From Corynebacterium falsenii (GTDB taxonomy: Bacteria > Actinomycetota > Actinomycetes > Mycobacteriales > Mycobacteriaceae), in the NCBI GenBank assembly GCA_001054945.1, contig JVKJ01000005.1, positions 496,001 to 560,000 of the forward strand: a DNA stretch of 64,000 bases. The letters are read 5' to 3'. The translations under genes and the position numbers were made by a program. The notes below the pieces were generated by a model. The model worked only from the letters and a program-made list of their open reading frames with translations, was not told the DNA's origin and ran no database searches. Below are positions 8,051 through 16,499 of the stretch, piece by piece (the stretch's first letter is position 1; each line of letters begins with the position of its first letter).

Positions 8051-10306
8051 TTAATCGCGGAAGTTCCGACCTCCGCGACCACCACGGCGATCATCCCTCC
8101 GATCGAAGCGCCCACCACGATCATCGCGCTCGCGGAAGTTTCTTCCGCCTCGCCCGCCATCGCGACGGTCATCTTGACGATCATCGCGGAAGCCGCCACG
8201 ACCACCCCGCCGGTCGTCGCGATCTCGGAAGTTCCGACCTCCGCGACCACCACGGCGATCATCCCTCCGATCGAAGCGCCCACCACGATCATCGCGGTCG
8301 CGTCGGTGGTTGGCAGGGCGCCCAGCTGGCGCGCCAGGATCGGGCTCAATGTTGATCAACTGGCCGGACACGCGAGTCTTGTCCAGCTGCTCGAACACCT
8401 CTCGGGGCAGGTCTGCGGGCAATTCCACCAGGCTGTGCTCGGAGAAAATGCTAATGCGACCGAAGTCCTTGGAGTTCAGTCCGCCCTCGTTGGCCAATGC
8501 ACCGACAATTGCGCCCGGGCGGACGCGCTGGCGGTGCCCAACTGATAGGCGGTAGACAGCAAGCTCATTGCCGTTCTTGTCCGTCACGCGCGGTGCTTCC
8601 TTGGAGAAGCGCTCGTTGAACTCTCGGTAAGCTCCGCCGCCAGATCGACGGTCGTCACCATAGCGATCGCCCCTGCGACGGTCATCCCGACCACGGCGTT
8701 CCGACGGCGGCGGTTCCTTCATGAGGAATTCCGCGCCCGATTGCAGCTGTGCCGCAAGGGCTGCAGCAATGTCCTCCAATGGAACATCGTGGCTGGACGC
8801 GTACTCGGTCACCAGTTCCCGGAAGACAGGGACCTGCGAATCTTCAAGGCTTTCCTGAAGAGCATCGCGGAACTTCTGCTTGCGCGCATCGTTCACCGCA
8901 TCCACGGTCGGCAGTTCGATCTCATTGAGCTTGGATCGCGTTGCCCGCTCAATCGCCTTCAGCAATCGGCGCTCCCGAGGGGTAACGAAAAGGATCGCGC
9001 GGCCCGAACGTCCAGCCCGGCCCGTGCGGCCGATCCGGTGCACATAGGACTCAGTGTCGTGTGGAATGTCATAGTTGAACACGTGAGTGATCCGGTCGAC
9101 ATCGAGACCACGCGCAGCCACATCCGTGGCAACCAGGATGTCCAAACGTCCATCCTTGAGCTGATCCACGGTCCGCTCACGCTGTGCCTGGGCAATATCG
9201 CCATTGATCGCTGCCGCATTGAAGCCGCGAGCACGCAAACGCTCGGCGAGCTCTTCGGTTTCATTTTTGGTGCGCACGAACATGATCATTGCCTCAAACT
9301 CGGTCACCTCGAGAATCCGAGTGAGGGCATCCAACTTATTGCGGTGGTTGACCAGCAAATAGTCCTGCGAAATGTTCTCAGACGTGCGCTGCGTGGCCTT
9401 GACCGTGATTTCCTGCGGGTCGTGCAGGTACTGCTTAGACAGCCGGCGAATGGACGAGGGCATGGTCGCGGAGAACAGTGCAACCTGTTTGTCCTCAGGA
9501 GTGTCCGCAAGGATTCGCTCCACGTCCTCCTGGAAGCCCATGTTGAGCATCTCGTCTGCCTCGTCGAGCACCATGAATTTGAGCTCAGAGATATCCAAGC
9601 TCCCCTTTTCCAGGTGGTCGATGACGCGTCCAGGCGTGCCCACAACGATATGAGCGCCCCGGCGCAATCCGGACAGCTGGACACCATATGCCTGACCGCC
9701 GTAAATCGGCAGCACATGGATTCCTCCCAAGTTATCCGCAAAGGACTGGAAGGATTCTGCGACCTGGAGCGCTAGCTCGCGCGTGGGGGCCAGCACAAGC
9801 GCTTGTGGATGGCGACTCTTGACGTCGATCTGGGAAAGGATCGGCAGGGCAAACGCTGCCGTCTTACCAGTACCCGTTTGCGCCAGGCCCACGACATCGT
9901 GCCCCGCCATCAGGACCGGGATCGTGTCCTTCTGAATCGGCGACGGCTGCTCGAAGCCGACTTTCTTCACTGCTTCCAAGACCTGGCTCGGCAGCCCCAG
10001 CCCGTCGAATCCGTTCACGGTGCGCTCCGCGGACTCGGTGGAGTCACCCGATTGCTCGGAGTCTGTCTCCCCATTGGCAGGCTCATGTGCAGAGTTCCTC
10101 TGGGGCTCGTGGTCGGTGTTGGGTTCGGAATTCTCATGCTCGGTCGTCTCAGATTCCTCTGCAGCAATGGGAACTTCCCCCAACACATCTTTGACGCCCA
10201 GCGGCTGATCGCCCTGGTTAGCGCCGTGCAGATTGTCCTGAGATACCAACTTTTCGCCATTGTCCGGCTGGTTTACGTCGCCGGTGACGTTCTCAGTATC
10301 ACTCAT
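8051..10306 (-). CDS. deaD: DEAD-box ATP-dependent RNA helicase (DeaD/CsdA type)
   Basis: A 751-residue RNA helicase. An acidic, low-complexity N-terminal extension of about 90 residues precedes the core. Visible motifs are the Q motif (GFEQPSPIQKDTIP), Walker A AQTGTGKT near residue 145, DEAD near 249, SAT, and HRIGRTGRAGR near 425. A DbpA-type RNA-binding domain follows (VGHRQRVRPGAIVGAL), then from ~665 a tail rich in Arg, Gly and Asp. These helicases unwind structured RNA in ribosome assembly and RNA decay. I chose the ATG at 10306 (MSDTENV); a GTG at 10327 is in frame. The tail is encoded partly by a perfect 71-bp direct repeat. Confidence 0.92.
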   Translation of the reverse strand: MSDTENVTGDVNQPDNGEKLVSQDNLHGANQGDQPLGVKDVLGEVPIAAEESETTEHENSEPNTDHEPQRNSAHEPANGETDSEQSGDSTESAERTVNGFDGLGLPSQVLEAVKKVGFEQPSPIQKDTIPVLMAGHDVVGLAQTGTGKTAAFALPILSQIDVKSRHPQALVLAPTRELALQVAESFQSFADNLGGIHVLPIYGGQAYGVQLSGLRRGAHIVVGTPGRVIDHLEKGSLDISELKFMVLDEADEMLNMGFQEDVERILADTPEDKQVALFSATMPSSIRRLSKQYLHDPQEITVKATQRTSENISQDYLLVNHRNKLDALTRILEVTEFEAMIMFVRTKNETEELAERLRARGFNAAAINGDIAQAQRERTVDQLKDGRLDILVATDVAARGLDVDRITHVFNYDIPHDTESYVHRIGRTGRAGRSGRAILFVTPRERRLLKAIERATRSKLNEIELPTVDAVNDARKQKFRDALQESLEDSQVPVFRELVTEYASSHDVPLEDIAAALAAQLQSGAEFLMKEPPPSERRGRDDRRRGDRYGDDRRSGGGAYREFNERFSKEAPRVTDKNGNELAVYRLSVGHRQRVRPGAIVGALANEGGLNSKDFGRISIFSEHSLVELPADLPREVFEQLDKTRVSGQLINIEPDPGAPAGRPANHRRDRDDRGGRFDRRDDRRGGRGGRNFRDRDDRRGGRGGFRDDRQDDRRDGGRGGRNFRERDDRGGRFDRRDDRRGGRGGRNFRD
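8058..8128 (-). repeat. 71-bp direct repeat, copy 1, in RNA helicase tail
   Basis: Identical base for base to 8226-8296. The two copies start 168 bp (56 codons) apart and lie in the same reading frame, encoding the Arg/Gly-rich C-terminal repeats (DDRGGRFDRRDDRRGGRGG and following residues). Confidence 0.9.
8226..8296 (-). repeat. 71-bp direct repeat, copy 2, in RNA helicase tail
   Basis: Perfect second copy of 8058-8128, in frame. Recombination between the copies would remove exactly 56 residues of the tail without shifting the frame. Confidence 0.9.
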
Positions 10307-10399
10307 TGAATTCGAGCTTACGCGCACATCACACTAAAAGCGATTTCCACAACCGTGGGTGCCACCCACAATTACCCCTGGGAAGCTCCGGCAGCCCGG

Positions 10400-11701
10400 T
10401 TAGCGCTGCAACTGCTCGATAATCTGCTTCGCTGCTCGCTGCCCGCTCCGGATTGCGCCATCAACAGTCGGAGTCGCGTGCTGAACCCCAGCCACTGCCA
10501 GTCGATCGCCGAGCAGCTCCAACTCCTTGCCGCGTTTGATCGTCATGGTCGGAGAGAGGACAGGCATGGCGTCGGGAATATCGTGGCGCGTCAACACCTC
10601 CCACCCGGACGCATCCACCCCCAGCAACTTCCCCGCCCCGGTCATAACCTCGGAATCTCCCGGTAGTCCCTCAACCCCGGCGGGCCCGTGCACGACGTTG
10701 GCAGCGATGAGCCCGCGCCCCGGCGCGTACGTCGGCGAGGCTGAAGTAATGTCCGCCACCGAACTCAGTGCCGTGTTCGCACAGCCATCCACAGTGATCA
10801 CCGGCTGCCCGTCCAACTTTTCCGGTGCCACCAGCCACCATGTACTCACCCCTCGCATGCGACGTTCCCGAAAGCCCAGAAGGCGAGCTTCCTCGCGTGG
10901 CGGGAGGGCGGAAATGGCATAATCGAAAGTCTTTTTCTCCCCATTGACCTGCAGGTTCACTCGCCCTTTCGTGGCCGATTCCACACTGCGGACGTCCTCG
11001 ACTGGAGAATTCAGATGGATATCCACGCCCGGAATCTTGCCCATGACGTGGGCCAGCTCGCCCATCCCCTGTTCGGGCACCGCAAGGGTCCCGCGCAGCA
11101 AGGTCACAATCAACCATTTTGCGAAGAAGGCAGAGGTTTCCCCGTCTGTGTCATACGTAAACGCCCTGAGCAACGGGTCGATCACGTTTTTCCGGAGAGA
11201 TCCCGTCACCCGTGCCTGATCCAGGCTCTCTCGCACACTGATGTCCTTGCGCAGGCGAGCATCTTTGACGGTCCGCAGCTCCAAGCTCGAGCGGTGCGAG
11301 AGCTCGGAGCGCACCCATCGTTGCAGGTAGTACACGTCTTTGAGCGACAATGCCGAGCCAAAGTTGGTGCGCAGGAAGGCCGGAATGAGGTGCGGGGCTC
11401 GGATGGGGTCGGCGATGAGGGCTAGCCCATCGGAGGTAAGCGTACGAATAGCGGGCTTGAAACTCTTGATTTCCAGGCTCGAATATTCCCCCGGAGACAG
11501 AATCTCCTTGACCGCGGGGTACCAGGAGTTGAATACCTGGAATCCCCTGTCCACCCGGATGTCTCCGATGTTCTCAGAGCGTACACAGCCGCCGACCTCG
11601 CCCGAAGCCTCGAAGATTTCGCAGCTCTCGCCCGCTTTTCGCAGGGTTCGAGCCGCTGCGAGCCCCGCCATTCCGGCGCCAATGATTGCAACCTCGGCCA
11701 C
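10400..11701 (-). CDS. FAD-dependent amine-oxidase-like oxidoreductase
   Basis: A 433-residue flavoprotein. The N-terminus shows the Rossmann dinucleotide fold VAIIGAGMAGLAAARTLRKAG with the downstream acidic residue (EIFEASGEVGG), and the C-terminus carries LAVAGVQHATPTVDGAIRSG, the second FAD contact region of the amine oxidase/phytoene desaturase/protoporphyrinogen oxidase superfamily. Substrate cannot be deduced: the middle region lacks signatures specific to HemG/HemY or carotenoid desaturases, and no heme or carotenoid genes are nearby. The start MAEVAIIGAG places the glycine motif right at the N-terminus, as usual. Likely cytoplasmic. Confidence 0.8.
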   Translation of the reverse strand: MAEVAIIGAGMAGLAAARTLRKAGESCEIFEASGEVGGCVRSENIGDIRVDRGFQVFNSWYPAVKEILSPGEYSSLEIKSFKPAIRTLTSDGLALIADPIRAPHLIPAFLRTNFGSALSLKDVYYLQRWVRSELSHRSSLELRTVKDARLRKDISVRESLDQARVTGSLRKNVIDPLLRAFTYDTDGETSAFFAKWLIVTLLRGTLAVPEQGMGELAHVMGKIPGVDIHLNSPVEDVRSVESATKGRVNLQVNGEKKTFDYAISALPPREEARLLGFRERRMRGVSTWWLVAPEKLDGQPVITVDGCANTALSSVADITSASPTYAPGRGLIAANVVHGPAGVEGLPGDSEVMTGAGKLLGVDASGWEVLTRHDIPDAMPVLSPTMTIKRGKELELLGDRLAVAGVQHATPTVDGAIRSGQRAAKQIIEQLQR

Positions 11702-11813
11702 GTTGCCCCTCCGAAAAATTCTCTAACTGCCAGCACCTCGAGTTCCCGGCCATAGTATCCCACGCAGTTTCCACCGCCCGTTGCGCAACCCCGGGAGTCA
11801 CATGCAGCCTAAT

Positions 11814-11829
11814 TAGAACGCGTGTTCTA
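11814..11829. promoter_or_regulatory. SOS-box-like palindrome upstream of orphan gene
   Basis: The sequence TAGAAC-GCGT-GTTCTA is an inverted repeat with 6-bp arms. Its core GAAC-N4-GTTC matches the LexA box core known in Gram-positive bacteria, including the purine/pyrimidine pattern of the spacer. An AT-rich stretch (TATATTTTATCT) follows at once, as expected for an operator beside a -10 box. It lies 138 bp upstream of the gene at 11967. LexA control is inferred from the sequence only. Confidence 0.45.
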
Positions 11830-11966
11830 TATTTTATCTGAGACGCCATTTTGTGCCGAACTGCCCCCGTACTGTTACGTGCTGTCCAGTCAAGAAGACA
11901 GAAGCAGCAACTCACCCCGCTCGCATGTGATGCGGATAGTCCATTCACGTCAATTGAGGAGCAACA

Positions 11967-12470
11967 ATGACCGACCTGAATCCCACAAGACCACTGCGCC
12001 TACGCTTCCCCTTGAGCGACTTGTCCCCCACTCGCGACGTTTCACGTCTGGCCGAACGCGCCCGAGCCATCCTCCGACACCCTCGCAGCCGTATCCGGAT
12101 CACGCCGCAGTGGAGGCCCCCACACGTGATGGACGTGCTGGGAGGGGTGCTCATCGATGTTCACGTCACTCGTCGCCGGGTCTCCCCCGCGTTTTGGGAG
12201 CGCGCCTGCGAAACTCCCGCCCCCAGTGGCCAACCACTGTTCTTCATCACATTGTGCGCCACATGCAGTGCAGAATCCGCCGAGGGGGTGGAAAGGACAC
12301 TGGATTCTGAAGTACGTTCCCTCTTCAAGCAATTGCGGGGGCACTCCTGGGCGATGGAGATGGAATCAGGTCAGCTCAATCGCCAGGGGCAATATCGCTG
12401 GATGGAGCATAGCTTGATGACTGAGGCAGATCTGGAATCCATGTCCCCAGCTGCGCACAAGGCCGCATAG
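11967..12470 (+). CDS. Hypothetical protein of unknown function
   Basis: A 167-residue soluble protein that I do not recognise. It has an Arg-rich N-terminal half, a single CATC pair (LCATCSAE, near residue 97) and no membrane segment or signal peptide. The ATG has GAGGAG 6 nt upstream, a strong ribosome site, and codon use looks like its neighbours, so it is probably a real gene. It stands alone between minus-strand genes behind a long leader holding an SOS-box-like palindrome. A role in the DNA damage response would be a guess from that site alone. Confidence 0.65.
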   Translation: MTDLNPTRPLRLRFPLSDLSPTRDVSRLAERARAILRHPRSRIRITPQWRPPHVMDVLGGVLIDVHVTRRRVSPAFWERACETPAPSGQPLFFITLCATCSAESAEGVERTLDSEVRSLFKQLRGHSWAMEMESGQLNRQGQYRWMEHSLMTEADLESMSPAAHKAA

Positions 12471-12543
12471 CACTGACCGTCTGGAATGTGCGGCAGAGTT
12501 TTGATGTGCGGCTGTGTTCACATTCACGGCCGGGTTTCGCCGA

Positions 12544-13434
12544 TTAGCGCTCGTGGTGAATCCGGTCGTCCTCATCTCCCCCGTCAATGTCTTCCGCGGA
12601 GTCACCGTCGACGTCTTCGGGGAAGTCCTCATCTTCGTCGAAATCCCCTTCGCGATCGTCGATGTCATCGAATTCGTCGAAATACTCGATGTCCTCAACG
12701 TCTTCGTCTTCATCGCCCCAGGTAATGAAGTCATCGTCTAGTGGGACAAGTAATTCTTCCCAATTACGTGCTTGTTCTTGAGCCACGCTGAGGGCATCGA
12801 ACAGCAAATCAAAGTCGGTGTACGTGCCCAGATCTAAAACTTCCTGCGTCAGCTCGCTGACATTGGACACAATGTCGGCGAACATGGCTTGCCGCTCTTC
12901 CTCGCTGACATCCATGTCCGTATCCCAAAACTCCTCGGTAGCTTTCTCCAGAAGCTCCTCGAAGTCCTCCCCATAAGTGATGAACTCCACCGTGGCTTTG
13001 GGCTCCCCGCCATCCTGATCGAGCGTCACCGTGAGCTGAGAGTCATCGCCCACCTCTGCGTACACCAACATGGGTTCTGCATGGCTCTGTTCGAATTCGA
13101 TATCGCTGATGCGATCATCGGTCCCCTCCAGCAGGTCGTGCAGTACGGTCACCACCTGGTCTGTCGCGATGTGCTTATTAACCTCGGCCACCGCTGCATC
13201 TACGGAGAACACCACGCTGACAAGCGCAGCATCGAAGTCCTCATCTTCCTCGGACACATCGGCCATGGCTAGGAAAACATTGGCTGCGTTGATCTTGCTC
13301 TCGGATTCCACGCCGATGTCCTTGAACTGGACCTCCAGTTCTGGAGTGATGGGGACAAACAGGGTGTCGTCGTTCACTCGGGACTCGATGCCCTCGTTGT
13401 CCAATGCCTCTGCAATATCTTCGTAGAACCCCAC
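12544..13434 (-). CDS. Highly acidic protein of unknown function
   Basis: A protein of about 296 residues with no membrane segments. The first ~240 residues alternate helix- and strand-like segments (GFYEDIAEALDNEGI, LFVPITPELEVQF). The last ~50 residues are almost entirely Asp and Glu. The GTG at 13434 is chosen because AAGGAGG lies 9 nt upstream; an ATG at 13491 would run through a hairpin and lacks a ribosome site. The acidic tail could mimic nucleic acid or hold basic partners, but this is speculation. The ribosome site touches the foot of a stable hairpin (13448-13465). I recognise no characterised family. Confidence 0.75.
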   Translation of the reverse strand: MGFYEDIAEALDNEGIESRVNDDTLFVPITPELEVQFKDIGVESESKINAANVFLAMADVSEEDEDFDAALVSVVFSVDAAVAEVNKHIATDQVVTVLHDLLEGTDDRISDIEFEQSHAEPMLVYAEVGDDSQLTVTLDQDGGEPKATVEFITYGEDFEELLEKATEEFWDTDMDVSEEERQAMFADIVSNVSELTQEVLDLGTYTDFDLLFDALSVAQEQARNWEELLVPLDDDFITWGDEDEDVEDIEYFDEFDDIDDREGDFDEDEDFPEDVDGDSAEDIDGGDEDDRIHHER

Positions 13435-13447
13435 GGCAGGTCCCTCC

Positions 13448-13465
13448 TTCGGGATCGAACCCGAA
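13448..13465 (-). promoter_or_regulatory. Hairpin abutting the ribosome site of the acidic-protein gene
   Basis: On the minus strand TTCGGG pairs with CCCGAA across a 6-nt loop, TTCGAT. The last bases of the 3' arm are the first bases of the Shine-Dalgarno AAGGAGG for the GTG at 13434. Such a structure could limit ribosome access. It resembles a tRNA T-arm but no tRNA is present around it. Confidence 0.35.
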
Positions 13466-13527
13466 TAGTTGAGTGGTGGCCCGGTGAGCACCGGCGCAAC
13501 CCATGCTAGCGAGATCGCGCAATCATG

Positions 13528-15069
13528 TCACCGGCCCGGCCTCGGCAGGCTCACCGCACTCTCCAGACCATTCCAACCGTGCATGTGAAAGTTGCTCCAC
13601 GCCTCGCGAAACTCGCTTCGCGGGTCGCGCACAGTTCTCAGCTCTCGTTCAAAGATGCGAGTAACCCGGTCTGGGGTACGGTATTCCGCCCATCCAGGAT
13701 CACTATCCCAAATGAAATTGCGCCATGCAGCCTGCATCAGATGTGTGACCTGGTCCAGCTCCGCCCCCAACAGGAGCCTGGCCTTGGATGCCCGAGCATC
13801 TCCGAACAGGGCCGCCAGCTCCATCGAATGCATGGCGCCAATCCCCAGCCGCCGGAGGGCTGCTGGTGCATAATCAAATCGATACATCCAGGTCCCAACC
13901 CCAGACAACTGGCTGTGGAGTTCCGCCAATCGCACGGATTGCGACCAGAACACTGCGTCTGTCAGCAGCTCCGAAAACTCTCTCCGACTACCCGCCCCTC
14001 CGTAGGCTGCCAGAACCTGGTCAGCACCTTCCGGATCGTACGCCTCCAGCATCTTCCGAGCGGTTGCCGCCCGGGCACGCCGGGTCAGGAACAGCATGTG
14101 TGCCACAGACAGCTCGTCGGAATTGGTTCCGATCAGAAGTGGAACGGCCGCTTGCGCCCCAGCACCGAAGCAATCGATCGGGTGTTCCGGCAGCACGTCC
14201 CCATCGATCGAGTTCCCAAAACACGCGTTGAGTTCCCACATTCCCCGCCCCTGCCACAGCATGTGCTGACCTGCTCGAACGACCTCTCCAGTTGGCACTT
14301 TCAGCAGGTCCGAAACCTGAACCGTCCGCGGACGAAAGCCCACGTACTGCACAAATCGCCGAGCCCAAAGCTCAGACTGGCGGGCCGAATGCACGTTCAT
14401 GACCGGCGCTGACTGCAAGATCGCCCGATGAAACAGCCCCTTGACCGAGGGCACCGTCATCAGGGAAGCAATCGCCGCGCCTCCCGCGGATTCCCCCATC
14501 AAACACACCCGATCGGGATCGCCCCCGAAGCTTTCGATGTTCTCCCGCACCCACCGCAGCGCAAGGATTTGATCTCGCATCGCCGGATTCGGTTCCAGTT
14601 CTTCAAAACCACCGCGCGAGCCCACTGACGTCAGGTCGACATATCCCAGCGAACCCAACCGGAAGTTCAATCCGACGTACACCACATCCAGTTCCCGTGC
14701 GAACGAGTAACCACGCAATACTGCCGTGTGCGAGGCTCCCGCGAAGTAGCCACCTCCGTGGAAATAGACCACAACAGGGAGACGATCCGATGTCGCCGGC
14801 CGGACAATGTCGAGGTTGAGACACTCTTCATCCCCAATGACCTGATCTTTCCAGGTATATGTTGTCTGCGGAGCCACCGGACCGTAACGGGTGGCGTCCC
14901 ACTCCCCCTCCCACGACACGGGCCGAGGACGTCGCCATCGTTGCGCGCGCCCATAGGGGATCCCCTTCCAGGTGAGGACGCCATCCGCGCGGCCCCCAAC
15001 CACCTTGCCCCCAGAGGTCTCCACGACGAGATGCTCGCAGCAAGGGTCAAAGGAAAATTCCACGTCCAT
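13528..15069 (-). CDS. Type-B carboxylesterase (para-nitrobenzyl esterase family)
   Basis: A 513-residue alpha/beta hydrolase. It shows the oxyanion-hole motif VVVYFHGGGYFAGA near residue 105, the nucleophile elbow GESAGG near residue 195, and the early EECLNLDIVRP signature of type-B esterases. The family hydrolyses carboxylic esters with a Ser-Glu/Asp-His triad. There is no signal peptide, so it is probably cytoplasmic. The ATG at 15069 follows a GGGGGC stretch. Natural substrates are unknown; no catabolic genes lie beside it. Confidence 0.88.
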   Translation of the reverse strand: MDVEFSFDPCCEHLVVETSGGKVVGGRADGVLTWKGIPYGRAQRWRRPRPVSWEGEWDATRYGPVAPQTTYTWKDQVIGDEECLNLDIVRPATSDRLPVVVYFHGGGYFAGASHTAVLRGYSFARELDVVYVGLNFRLGSLGYVDLTSVGSRGGFEELEPNPAMRDQILALRWVRENIESFGGDPDRVCLMGESAGGAAIASLMTVPSVKGLFHRAILQSAPVMNVHSARQSELWARRFVQYVGFRPRTVQVSDLLKVPTGEVVRAGQHMLWQGRGMWELNACFGNSIDGDVLPEHPIDCFGAGAQAAVPLLIGTNSDELSVAHMLFLTRRARAATARKMLEAYDPEGADQVLAAYGGAGSRREFSELLTDAVFWSQSVRLAELHSQLSGVGTWMYRFDYAPAALRRLGIGAMHSMELAALFGDARASKARLLLGAELDQVTHLMQAAWRNFIWDSDPGWAEYRTPDRVTRIFERELRTVRDPRSEFREAWSNFHMHGWNGLESAVSLPRPGR

Positions 15070-15342
15070 ATATTAGCCCCCGCTGGTCGCCGTTTTGGGG
15101 CCGCTGGACCAACTGGCGCGAGGATCATGACGTGGCGACTCGAGCGTGATGCGCGCGTGAGGCACCCCAGTGTTCAGAAGTTTTCCCGTAACGTGGGTCG
15201 TACTTAGGTTCCTCACAGGCTCGCCCGAGACCGAGGCCATATTGGGGCATTAAACACAACAGTGAAGTCAAGACCGTGGCAACCACTCGGATGCGCTGAA
15301 AAAGATGGCGTGCATCCCACATAGATGACGACGGAGGAAAAG

Positions 15343-16164
15343 ATGTTTAACCCGTTCAAGAAGGATCAACCTGAAGGGGACGCGCAGAACAGCGGGATCG
15401 ATCACGACCTCGCCAACCGGGAAGACTACCCAGACGGGGTTCTCGCCAGCCGCTTCTTCGCTGCCGTGGACAAGGCAGTTAAGGTCCAAGCGCCCGTCGT
15501 GGACAAGTACGTGACCAACGTGGAGAAGAAAAACCCCAACTCCTCCAAGCGCGAGCTGCAGGCAATCTTGGATAAGCAGTTCAAGACCATTGCCACCGCG
15601 TCCGGCGTGGGCAATGGTGGCATCGCGGCCATTCCCGGGCTGGGCACGATGGTCTCCCTTGCGACGGTCACCGGCGAAGGCTTCGCGCTGCTGGAGCTGG
15701 CCGCGCTGTATACCCTCGCCTCGGCACGGCTGCGTGAATTGGACATCTCCACCGAGGAGCAGCGGAGGGCCATCGTGCTGCTTGCTGTCTCGGGAACGGC
15801 TGGCCAGGATGTCATCAAGGCCTTCACGCAGGAAAGCTCCATTAAGGGCGTGACCGGGCTGCGGGGGCTGAAGTCCATGCCCACCGGGCAAATCTTGAAG
15901 GTGAATAGCACGCTGGGCAGGCTGGCGTTCTCCCAGATCCAGAAGCGTTTTGGCAAGGCGATGCTGGGCAAGCTCATGCCATTCGGGATTGGCGCCTACC
16001 TGGGCGGCAAGGCCAATGGCAAGATTGCCGACATGATGATCGAGCACGTCCACAACACGTTGGGAGCTCCCGACAATCCGGTGGACAAGCAGGAGTCCCA
16101 GGCAGTCTCTGCGTCGCAGACGGTGGCCTCCACCACTGATTCAGTAGCCGGGTCAGAAGAATAG
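15343..16164 (+). CDS. EcsC-like membrane-associated protein
   Basis: A 273-residue protein. After a hydrophilic N-terminal third come a glycine-rich hydrophobic stretch (GNGGIAAIPGLGTMVSLAT, then ALLELAALYTLASARL) and a second one near residue 205 (GKLMPFGIGAYLGGKANGK). This pattern resembles EcsC-family proteins, whose role is not well defined. The tail is rich in Ser, Gln and Thr. I chose the ATG at 15343 because GGAGG lies 5 nt upstream; an ATG at 15325 would place the ribosome site inside the gene. Assignment to EcsC is by appearance only. Confidence 0.6.
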   Translation: MFNPFKKDQPEGDAQNSGIDHDLANREDYPDGVLASRFFAAVDKAVKVQAPVVDKYVTNVEKKNPNSSKRELQAILDKQFKTIATASGVGNGGIAAIPGLGTMVSLATVTGEGFALLELAALYTLASARLRELDISTEEQRRAIVLLAVSGTAGQDVIKAFTQESSIKGVTGLRGLKSMPTGQILKVNSTLGRLAFSQIQKRFGKAMLGKLMPFGIGAYLGGKANGKIADMMIEHVHNTLGAPDNPVDKQESQAVSASQTVASTTDSVAGSEE

Positions 16165-16499
16165 ACGCGGGGAGAAGGGTTCCCGGGCTCCACAACCCAT
16201 CATTAAGAACTCAGAAACCACACGACATCCACGTGACCATAGAGCCCGCACCGGGTGGTTAACAACACCCCTGCGCGGCTGGCGTCACGGTAAAAATTTT
16301 AGTGGATCGTTCAACAAAACTGCCCGTGACGTGCGTGGGAACCCATCCTGAAGGCCACCAGCACCCCACCCCAAAAACCGGCCTTTAAGTGCGTGTTTCT
16401 GTCTAAACGCGGCTACCCATCTTACCTGGGGCGAAAGTAGTTTGGTGTAGGGTGGAACGTCGAGACTGAAGTCATTTAGAAAAGAGGCGAGGACCTGCT
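16165..16499. promoter_or_regulatory. 335-bp intergenic region upstream of odhA
   Basis: No gene is visible. A candidate -10 box TAGGGT lies at 16448-16453, 46 nt before the odhA GTG, without a clear -35 at ideal spacing. An imperfect inverted repeat, GGGTG-GTTAACAA-CACCC, lies around 16253-16270 and contains the palindrome GTTAAC; it could be an operator. GAGGA just before 16500 is the ribosome site. Confidence 0.4.

Noticed and set aside
8058..8296. CRISPR-like repeats
   Set aside because: Only two 71-bp copies, both coding and in frame; no spacer array.
8174..8545. Low-complexity open frame rich in Thr, Ile and Ala
   Set aside because: Antisense product of the RG-repeat part of the RNA helicase gene.
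13434..13527. tRNA gene on the minus strand
   Set aside because: TTCGGGTTCGATCCCGAA looks like a T-arm, but the loop has 6 nt, no matching acceptor strand exists 60-90 nt upstream and no cloverleaf can be drawn.
16253..16270. Strong operator upstream of odhA
   Set aside because: The inverted repeat has only 5-bp arms with a mismatched interior; kept only as a note in the intergenic entry.
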